A stretch of 64,000 bases of DNA from Lumbricus terrestris (Eukaryota; Annelida; Clitellata; Crassiclitellata; Lumbricidae): NCBI GenBank assembly GCA_949752735.1, contig OX457036.1, positions 92,525,868-92,589,867 on the forward strand, in the 5' to 3' direction. The notes beneath the pieces are model-generated. The model saw only the letters and a program-made list of their open reading frames with translations, had not been told where the DNA came from and did not search any database. Positions within the stretch are counted from its first letter, which is position 1. Every line of letters starts with the position of its first letter. Shown here piece by piece: positions 13,801-24,000 of the stretch. A program made the position numbers and the translations under genes.

Positions 13801-16800
13801 AGATGGCCATTTGAACCACAACAGTATATTTTCTTAAATAAATGACTTTGTGTTCATTAGGGGAATTGGATATTAATAAATTTGACGCAATAGGTCTAAT
13901 GATAATCTCATGAAGTAATTTAGTTAAATGTTTTGTACTGATGGGCGCAATTGTAGCATAGTTATAGGCCTAGCAACACGGGATGTTGGGTCACTTATGT
14001 CAATAAAGCGCAGCGGAGAGATTAGGCTCAAATAGACTAACCATGGATCTAATTAATAATTAAGCGTAGGCCTATGCCAATTTCTTAATTACATCCATGG
14101 GTAGTTTGCAAACATAATTTTTTTATAAACCAGCGGTGCTATAACTAATAACTATGCTACGATTACATCCATTAGTATAATTGATTGATAATATGATTGA
14201 TTGCCCGCCTTCCCAAGTACTCTCACATCTCTACCCTTATGTTTGATGAACTTCATTGGCTTCCTCTACGTGCTCGCACACAGTTCAAGATCATCACTCT
14301 GATCATAAAGTCTCAACGGGGCCTTGCCCCAAAATATCTGACTAATGCTTTACTTCGTCCTCACTCAGCTTCCTCCCATCGTCCACTTCGTTCATCCAAC
14401 AGACTTGACCTTTTGGTTCCTCGGTCTAGAACTGCTATGGCTCAGTCTCGATCTTTTGTCTCAATTGGTTCTTCTCTCTGGAATGCTCTTTCTCCTTCTG
14501 TTCGCCTAACATTTCTGCCAGTCAGTCTCTCCTCTGCTCTGTCTCTTCTCAAAACCTGCTTCTTCTCGCGGGGAATTGCGCACTGGGAGCGCCTCTGAAC
14601 GGTTCACTCTACTAGAGGCGCTTTATAAATGTTTAAATACAATACAATATAATACATTTAAGCTTACTCTGTACGTTAGTAGGCCTGTGTAATTAATTTG
14701 TCTCGTCGTGGAGCTTCTATTTAAGAAAGGACTATTTTAATCAATCCAACATCAATTTAAGCAAGAATTACCTCCATCAATCCATGCTAATTATTATAAA
14801 GCAAGAATTCTTGGTAATATACAATTATCACTGTAGCGTTCTAAATTATGCGCACTGGGAGCGCATGGATTGACGAAAAGAATTCCTGCTAAATAGAAGT
14901 CGGATTGGTGAAAGTATTTTCACTTAAATAGGAGTGCGAACGATGAATAGATTCTGGCATCAATTGGAGCTGGATTGATGATAAACAATTGCTTTTTATA
15001 TGTAGGCTAAGTTGGATCGATCGATCAAAAAGCAATTATTGCTCAAATAGAATCTGGATTGATGAAACGTAGGACCATTCAATTTATTCATGCCAAGGCA
15101 GAAGTGTAAAAATTCATGAAATAGGCCTAATAATGCTAAAGCAATAGATTATCGAACAATTTTTTATTTATCAACTTCTATTTTACCTTTCACCACAAAT
15201 AATTTCCAGAAGCCAGAGCTCAGCTTAACCTTCGGGATACCATGGGGTAGTATTCACCCCCCCCATAGATTAAAAAAATCAAACTTGTTTTTTATGGAAT
15301 AAAATTTTGACGTTTTAGGTAGCTGTAGAAAGTGTAGGGGGTTCATTGACACACATTTTGAGGTAAAATCTGTGACGATACCTTATACCGTTCAAAAGTT
15401 ATATCCGATATACCCGAGATACTAGGAGGGGTGAATACCACCCCTTATATAATCGACTATATATCTTATCCGTCATTTATTATGAAGAGAAATAAATTAT
15501 GCCATTCCATAGAGGGAATGCGGGCTACATTTCCAATTTACCATGCTAAACAATTTGTGTTTTGATAACCGGAAGTGCTCAAATAAATTAAAATATGTTA
15601 AAATGGGTGAAATTTTCATAAAATTTGCATGTTTATTCTACTATTATATCAAAGAATTTTTTTTGAAGTGCAATAAATTTTTGCCATTATATAGAGGGAA
15701 TGAAGGGCTATTTTCATCCTAATTAATTTGTCTTTGTATAACAGGATGTAAGCTGACTAAAAATAAATACAAATATGTGAAAAATATTTTTATTTCAACG
15801 CAAATCGATATTTCTGCATGAAAATAATTCTTGACGAAATAGAAGCTGGATTGAAGGAAACAATTCTTGATGATACAGCAGTTGGATTTATGGACAGAAT
15901 TTGGACTAACCAATATTTATTATTCATGATTATTTTCATTATTTTTTTTACTTATTTTGCCGTGATCCATTCTTATTATCATAATTTTTATGATTATTGT
16001 GATTCCGCTTAAACACGTGCTTAGACTCGCCTCCGTTAAGCCAGATGACGTCAACCGCAATGGCGCCATGATATAACGGTGAAACAGCGTTTAATTTTGC
16101 GGTAGTAATTATTACATCGAAGTTTAAAATATCCGTATCTCGGGTATTAAAGTGATTTATGAGATGAAAACAGTCGCGTTGACCTACAAATTCGCAAGAG
16201 TACGTTTTGCAAACTGTTTCAAAAGAATATTCAAACAGATGGACAAACTTTCAGACATATTTTGGTATAGATAAATATGATGCGACTGTATCAAATCGCG
16301 CTTTGAAATAAATTCTCCTCGGGGGAGACTTTGTTTAGACAGGGGATGAAATATTCTCTCCCCGGAGACTTTATTTCAGAATAAAGTCTCCGGGGTGGCG
16401 AATCTATTCTGAAACAGATCCTCCGGGGGGAGAATCTGTTTCGAAATAGAGTCTCCGGGGGAGACTTTTAGGGGGGAGACTCTGTCACGCGACACCGGCT
16501 GCCCTTGCTGACACCAACCCAACAGTATTAGGCCTACAGAAAATAAAAAGGGAATAAAGTAGCAAAGGGAACAAAGTAAGAAAAACAATTGTAACTTTTA
16601 GCAATTGTTTTGTTTTTTCTTATTTAAGTGGATAAGTAACCTTTACATTTTCCTAAGCCAATGGGGGTTTTAACCCTCGAAACCCCCATTGGCTACGCCA
16701 CTGAAGCAACAAAATGTTCACATGTGCCTACAGAGCACTGAATTTTGCGCAGTTGTGACAATTCCCAGAAGTGATTTTATGAATGACTTATAGTTATGCT

Positions 16801-18099
16801 AACCTTTATTATTTGGATTGACAATGCTTTCACTGAACACTGGACTTCTTCCTGAGAATGATGAGGAGTGGTTTACTAATGCATTTTCGATTACTTCTCT
16901 GTTATTCAGAATCAGGACAAGCCTGAAAAATATTTTCAATGTTTGCCTGAAATAATATTCAATAAGAACCAGAGGACTGTAAGGAGTTGAATAAGTTCGT
17001 CCTGAAACCCAACTGTTCTTCAAAGGAAGTATTAGTATAAAGTATTAGGAAGTATTATTAAGTATTAGGAGGTATTTGTGTTAATTATTACTATTACCAT
17101 TATTATTATAATTTTATTATAAACTAGCTGTACCCGGCCACGCGTTGCTGTGGCTGAAAAGACCGTGCAACTCTCCCTCCATACCTCCCTTCCCTGCCTC
17201 GCTCCCTCCCTCTGTCCCTCCCTACCGCCATTCCCTCCCACTCTCTCCTTCCCCCTCCTTCCCCCTCCCGTCCCTCCCTTCCCATAACCTCCCTTCTTCC
17301 CCTCCCTCCCCTCCCTACTTCCCCTCCCTCACCTTCCCCTTCTTTCCCCCCTACCCCTCCTCCTCCCTCCCCCTCCCCCTCCCCATTCCCCTCCCGCTCC
17401 CCTTCCCCTCCCTTTCCCCCTCCCCTCCCATCTCCCTCCCCGTCGCTCCCCATCCCTCCCTCCCCCTCCGTCCCTCCCCTTCCTCCATCCATCTCCTCCC
17501 TCTCCATCTGTCCGCTCCCTCCCCTCCTTCTTCCTCCCGCTCCCTCCTCCTCTCTTCCTCCCTCACTCCTCCCTTCCCGACAGCTAAAACCCGTCATTGT
17601 CATTGGTGACCCAGTTAAAATGGGCGGAATCCATATATATCGACAGTTAATATATATCGACAGTTAAATATATGCGCTATATAAACATGCTGTCGACAGC
17701 GCGCGCGAATGTTGCGACCTGTGACCCAGTTAAAATAAACATGCTCTGGACAGCGCGCGCGCGAATGTTGCGACCTCTTTCCCAGGTTTGTGATTGGTGA
17801 CCCAGTTAAAATCTTTGGACGGTTGAAATGAAAGTGGGTCGAATCCATATTATATCTACAGCGCTATCGACAGCGCATGCGCGATATGGTGGACGTCTGC
17901 GTGAGAGTTTTGTATAAACGTGTCATCTCGAGGAGAAAGTTGTTTTTTGGTCTAAGAGATTTGTTTCTTTCCAGGATACCCTTTTACAAACACGACCTTG
18001 TTCGAACGGAGCGTTTTGCGAAAAATTTCAAAAGAATCGGTGATGAAGTTTCCGAGATAACCCATTAGGACCAAACTTTTTACATTTTTATTTATATAG

Positions 18100-18150
<51 letters not shown>

Positions 18151-19748
18151 ACAATCATTTATTAAACGAAACATGTTTTACAAGAAAAAGCATAAAACGT
18201 TCTTTGTTCATGAGTTAGCGACCTTCATCACAGGACAACTGTGGGAACGTGCCTCGAAATGCCACTGCATTAAATCGTTGCGTACAAGTTGAGAGGCGTT
18301 GGAAAAGGTACGTGGTTTCGAGAGGGTTACCAGTTGCCACTGACAAACGCCGTCCAAGTTCAGTTAAAAATTCAATGCCTGATCTGTTTATGGGGCCAAG
18401 TGTTTCAAAGGCAATGGGGACGAAGTCATGTGTTGCGGGGAGGTTAGCATACTTTACATTTTTTCGTGTTGCTGCTACTTCGGCCGCACCCCCCGGTGTA
18501 GTCGATGTCACGTGGATGTATGAGGTGGCGCAAGTGTGGATGCTAGTGGCATCCCAGGCAACGTATTTGCCTCGCGACCACGGTATCAGAGTCGCTCCAT
18601 CAGGTCGTTTGCCATCGGTTCGGAAAAGCCCAGGCGGTTCTTTTGTACTTGGAGTATCCGCTCTCTGAAGGGCCCTCCAAACAATGTCATTAAGCGCGAA
18701 GTGTCTGCTGGCTCGCCCCACAGATTGTTTACAGACCAGACCGTGATGACCTCCTTGATCCACCAAATCTCCACAATGGCACTGGTGTGGCGCGTTGAGG
18801 TTTAGACCCAAGCGTAAACCAATAGCCACCCTGACGGCCTCATTGCTAAGACCTAGCCCACATGATATCAAGGGCACAGTAGCCATCCAGTCCCCGGCGT
18901 GTGGAGATGCCACCGCTCCAAGTCGTGCCCGGTTGAAGGGGTCGTTGAGTGATGTCCAAACATCAGATTTGTCTATGTCAATCAATGGTCTGTCCCAGAC
19001 CTTCTGCTTAGACAACGCAGCCTCATCTCCACTCGGATGTGAAGTGATGCGGGACTGTAAGATTTCTTCTCTCAGGTCGTCCGTCCAATCCTCGGTGCCG
19101 AGAATTGCAGTCCCGAGATCTCTGGTTGATGCAGCTGACGCTAAGTAAGCAGAAGATGCCAGCATCGTAACCCTTCTAATCCCAAGACCACCGTCTCTGA
19201 TTGGGAGCGTAGCCTGTATCCACTGGACGTCATTAAGCTTGATGTTGATGATTGCTTCCAGCCCGATCCTCATCAGGTCATCCAATGACTCCAAGAGGGG
19301 GTGACCCCAGCATGGTGCAGTCCTCAATAAATAAGACACCTTCACTGACCCGAAGCATGACCGTAGCAACATCAACGCCCCTTGTACAGGCAAACTAAGC
19401 AAATCCTTTACTGCCTTGTCTAACTTGTCTCTTTGGTTTTGCAGTGCGTCATCCAGTGCCTTTCCTTTGAAGAGCAGAGCCCCAAGAAATATCATAGACT
19501 CTCGGTTAATCTGCTTGAAATTGACGAAGCATTCTTCAGATAATTCATTCATCGCCAAGATTTCACATTTCTCTCGATTCAATCGGATACCTAAGGTTGA
19601 TTCCAAGTTAGCAATGATAGCTAGGTCATGGCATATATCCTCTGGTTTACCCCCAAGCGAGAGGTCGTCCAGATATCCCACTCGAAAACTGGAAATCAAT
19701 GAGCATAGGACGGGCTGGAGTGGCAGGCAGAAGAGCAAGGGACCATTA

Positions 19749-19793
<45 letters not shown>

Positions 19794-21018
19794 CATTAAT
19801 AATTATTAGGAAATATTAGTATAAAGTATTAGGAAGTATTAGGAAGTATTAGGAAGTATTAGTTAAAAGGAAGTATACTTTATTGAACCGTCAGCAAAGG
19901 CATGCGAGATCATAGAATGACGATCATCTAAGAGTGTGCAATGACAAGGCAATCATAACATTCAAATACAAAACATAACTAACATATTATTATGGAGCTA
20001 TTGAAGAGAAAGGGAGATGCAAGAAGAAGAAAAACCAGTAATAAAAAAGTTATTACACTCGTGTGATAAACCCACATCGGGGTAATACGTCAGCATGCGG
20101 TATCTTCCTGTTATGCGAACGAGGACGCTGTGAGAAGGCAACATTCTTATACTAGTAGCACTATTATTTATGACATCTTCAGAGCAACATGTATAGGCAT
20201 ATGCGCCTGCAGCAGAAGTGGATAATAATAGCCTATATAGAGCAACTTGGGAAAGCTGCCAAGACAGCAGCAAAAAAGGAGTCTGGGTGCAAAGTTCTGT
20301 CGTATAAAGAAAAGCAAAAAATACTGTGAAATATATGGCATTAGAGAGAAGCGAGCTTAGGAGACTTAGCTGAAGACTGTAGAGTAGGGTGGAGTGAAAA
20401 ACACGAATAGGCCTATTAGAAATCGGAAATGTAATAGGAATGAAAAGTTGCCTTATGGTATGGGGTCAAGAAATGTCAAAAAGTTCTGAAAATATTAATG
20501 TCTTCCTTTGCCCCCAGAGGGCCAAAGTTTCGAAAAAATTGGATTTCTTTGAGAAAATAATTAACCACCAAGCAATACATCGTTGGAAAGAGCTCATTAA
20601 ACTGAATAAAATCATATCTCAATTTCAAGAATAATCGCATATTTGTAGGAGATATTAACTTTTTAAGATACCCCACGTTCGCGACATGTCGCTATGCCTG
20701 AAAATGGTAAAACACTACTAATTTTTTTATCCTTTGAGATATTTCAACTTGTAATATGTCGTTCTATTCAGTTTATGACAGTCTATCTGACGGTGCATTT
20801 AAACTTATAAGAACCTTCCATGAAGAATTTCGAACGCTCATGAAACCCTACAAAAAAGAGGAAAACTAAAGGAAATGTCCTCAGAAATTGCAAAACTTTG
20901 AAAAAGGTGTAGATAATTTTTTTACATTATTAATTTAATTTACTATCACTTCAAAATTGGCAGTAGTAGTTGTAGATCTAGTTGTAGATCTAGTTGTAGT
21001 AGTAGTAGTAGTAGTAGT

Positions 21019-21077
<59 letters not shown>

Positions 21078-24000
21078 CAGTAGTAGTAGTAGTAGCAGCA
21101 GTAGCAGTAGCAATAGTAGTAGTAGTTAAGTAGTACCAGCAAATATGACATTAATATTTTTCAAAACGTTTTTGACATTTCTTGACCCCATACCATAAGA
21201 CAACTTTTTATTGCTATTACATTTTCGATTTCTAATATTCGTGTTTTTCACTCCACCCTACAGTAACTGTAGAGTCATTCTTGAAAAAGGACAGCTGGAT
21301 GGGTTTTGACAGTAACTCACCATCAAGGCCACGCAAGACAACACAATGTCATATAATGCTAGTTAAGAAACAGCAATTATCGATCAAGTCAGAAATCCTT
21401 GAATGCAGGAGTCTTTGGATAGAAGTGTTAGGCTAATATTTGAATGAAATGATGCGTGTGCTATCAATAAGTAGTCCTAGGCACACCAGTAAAATCGAGG
21501 GCGAATAGACCACTAATTAATCATTCCAATAAAGTTACCTACTCACTCTGGACTCAATAGCACAATCGTCCAATTTCGCATGTTGACGCACCCAACCGGT
21601 CAGGTTTTATCACATTAATGTTTTATCACATCAAAGTCTGTGTTGCTATTCGTTCTTCTTACTGTGATGTTACCCAGCAGTGATCCTGCTGGCCGTTAAA
21701 TGACGTAGGCCTACATGCTAGTTTTCTTACTTAATATATATGAGCCCTGAAAACACTTTAATTTCCAGTTAAAGCAACTTGTATCTATTAAAAGTTTAAA
21801 ATTTAAACTTTACTAAATACGAGATAATTTTGTTAGCTAAAGTATTTTTATAGTCAAGAAAAAATCCAGAATGGCGAAACGGATTCTGAAAAGCAATTAA
21901 AGCACAGCAAGATGATAGCGTAGGCCTAGCGTAGGCCTTTTAACCTTTAAAAATCTACTCACAAATGTCGACTGGAGTCCGGTCTACCTCAATTGTAAGG
22001 AAAACAACACCAATTTGGCCTACTCTGCTTTCTTGAGTGAAATAACATCTAATTACACCCAAGCCTTTCCCCTAAAAGCTAAGAAAACGTCCAAAAAATG
22101 CACTTTCAAACACCCATGGATGACGGCTGGCCTGCTAAGATCAATCAAAAAAAAGGAAAAACTTTACATCAATTACATCAAGAACCCCACACCCGAAAAT
22201 AAACTTAAATTTAATAATTACCGTAACAATTATAAAACAATCCGCATCAAACTAGAACAAGATTACTACACAAGTGAATTCAGCAAACACACTAAAGACA
22301 TTAAGAAAACCTGGCAAATAATTAAAACTATAATCAACGTTGAAGACAGAAACTCTCATATTAAAGAACTACTTATTAACGAGAACTCAACTAGTGACCC
22401 TGAGCAAATAGCTGAACTCTTTAACAACTACTTTGTAAATTTACCTAAATCCTTATCGCTGAAAATTCCGCCGTCCAGCAACTCTTTTCATAACTTCATG
22501 CCCCCTTCAACCTTAAACTCTCTTGTCATCCTACCAACGGATACTCATGAAATACTATCTATCAGCAAAACCCTAAAGAAAACCCATAGCTCTGGACCAG
22601 ATGACCTCAATCCCCAGATACTGGCCCCCATACTGGACTTGATGGCTACTCCGCTTGCTGAAATAATAAACTGTTCTCTCAGAAACGGAGAGGTACCCTC
22701 TGAAATTAAATTAGCAAAAATAATACCAATACATAAGCAAGGCAGCAAAACCGAAATATCCAACTACAGACCTATCTCAATCCTACCTTTCTTCTCAAAA
22801 TTTTTTGAAAAAATAATGTACGATAGACTATTTTCTTTTATAAACCACAATAACCTTATGTATCCCCTTCAACATGGTTTCCAACCCGGGCATTCCACCT
22901 CCATGTCCCTGTTGGATATACAGGATAAAATATCTCAGGCTATAGACAATAATGAGTTTTCTTTGGGAATATTTCTGGATCTTGCCAAAGCTTTCGATAC
23001 CGTGGACCACAAAATTCTGCTACATAAGCTGGAGCACTACGGAATAAGAAATGAGGCTCTGAATTGGCTTAAAAGCTACTTGAACACTCGTTACCAACAA
23101 GTTTTATGCAATGGTAAGTTATCAACCTTCCAATTAATTATGTTTGGTGTTCCCCAGGGCTCGATACTAGGACCTCTGCTATTCTTAATATACATCAATG
23201 ACCTTCCCAACTCGACTAGTATACTAAGATTTATACTATTTGCAGACGATACCAATGCATTCCTTTCCAATGCTTCTTATGACCAACTGATTTCATTGGC
23301 AAATGAAGAACTTATCAAGACTAATGACTGGTTCAAATCAAATAAGTTATCACTCAACATATCCAAAACCAATTGCATCATATTTAGATCCAGTAAGAAA
23401 TTAATTCCCGCCTCGAGCCTGAAACTGGAAATAGATGGCACGTTAATTCCTTCTGTCTCATCCTCAAAGTTTCTTGGAGTCCATATTGACGAACATCTAA
23501 AATGGAATAACCATATATCAGAAATATAAAAAAAAGTCTCTAAGAGCATTGGAATAATAAGACGCATAGCATACTTGCTTCCGCCCTTTGTATTAAAAAA
23601 CCTGTACTTTACTCTGATATACCCCTACTTTACCTATTGTAATTTCATCTGGACCGCAACATATGAGTCCCATATTACTAGCTTGAAAATACTTCAAAAA
23701 AAGGCCATCAGACTCATTTCCAGGTCGCCTGCTGGTGCCCACACTAAACCTCTTTTCTTAGATCTTAATCTTCTTAACATCAGTCAAATTAAATTCACCC
23801 AAACATCCGAATTTATGTACAAATTCCATAACGGACTCCTTCCACCCTGTTTTGTATCCTATTTTAATAAAGTAGAGCACTCCATCGCAACCAGAAACAA
23901 ACGGGACTACATAAGCATTTATCCTAGAACTAACACACGTAAGTTTTCTATAAAATACCAAGGACCCCTAGTATGGAATAGTCTACCACCTTGTCTTAAG

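Larger units (their letters stand above)
13122..16498. mobile_element. CCGGTGTC-TIR element with G-run palindromes, nested
   Basis: The left end CCGGTGTCACGAAATAAAG and the right end, read inverted as CCGGTGTCGCGTGACAGAG, are similar TIRs. Just inside each end are clusters of GATACAGAGTCTCCCCC-type words in both orientations (13,139-13,290 and 16,315-16,490). Related elements lie at 28,222, 38,231 and 56,057. No TSD is obvious. No coding capacity is recognised. Confidence 0.65.
13062..16703. mobile_element. hAT-like element with 8-bp TSD, intron 2 of copy A
   Basis: The ends CATTGGCGTAGCCAGG and (reverse complement) CAGTGGCGTAGCCAAT are inverted repeats. The 8-bp sequence AAGCAACA flanks both sides (13,054-13,061 and 16,704-16,711). 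TSD length and the CAGTGGCG terminus fit the hAT superfamily. No transposase ORF is recognised inside. The interior is taken up by a nested CCGGTGTC element and a LINE tail. Confidence 0.82.

Noticed and set aside
17124..17609. Long Pro/Ser-rich and Gly/Glu-rich ORFs on both strands
   Set aside because: They follow a C/T-only sequence composition in a Helitron; no motif, and open in several frames at once.
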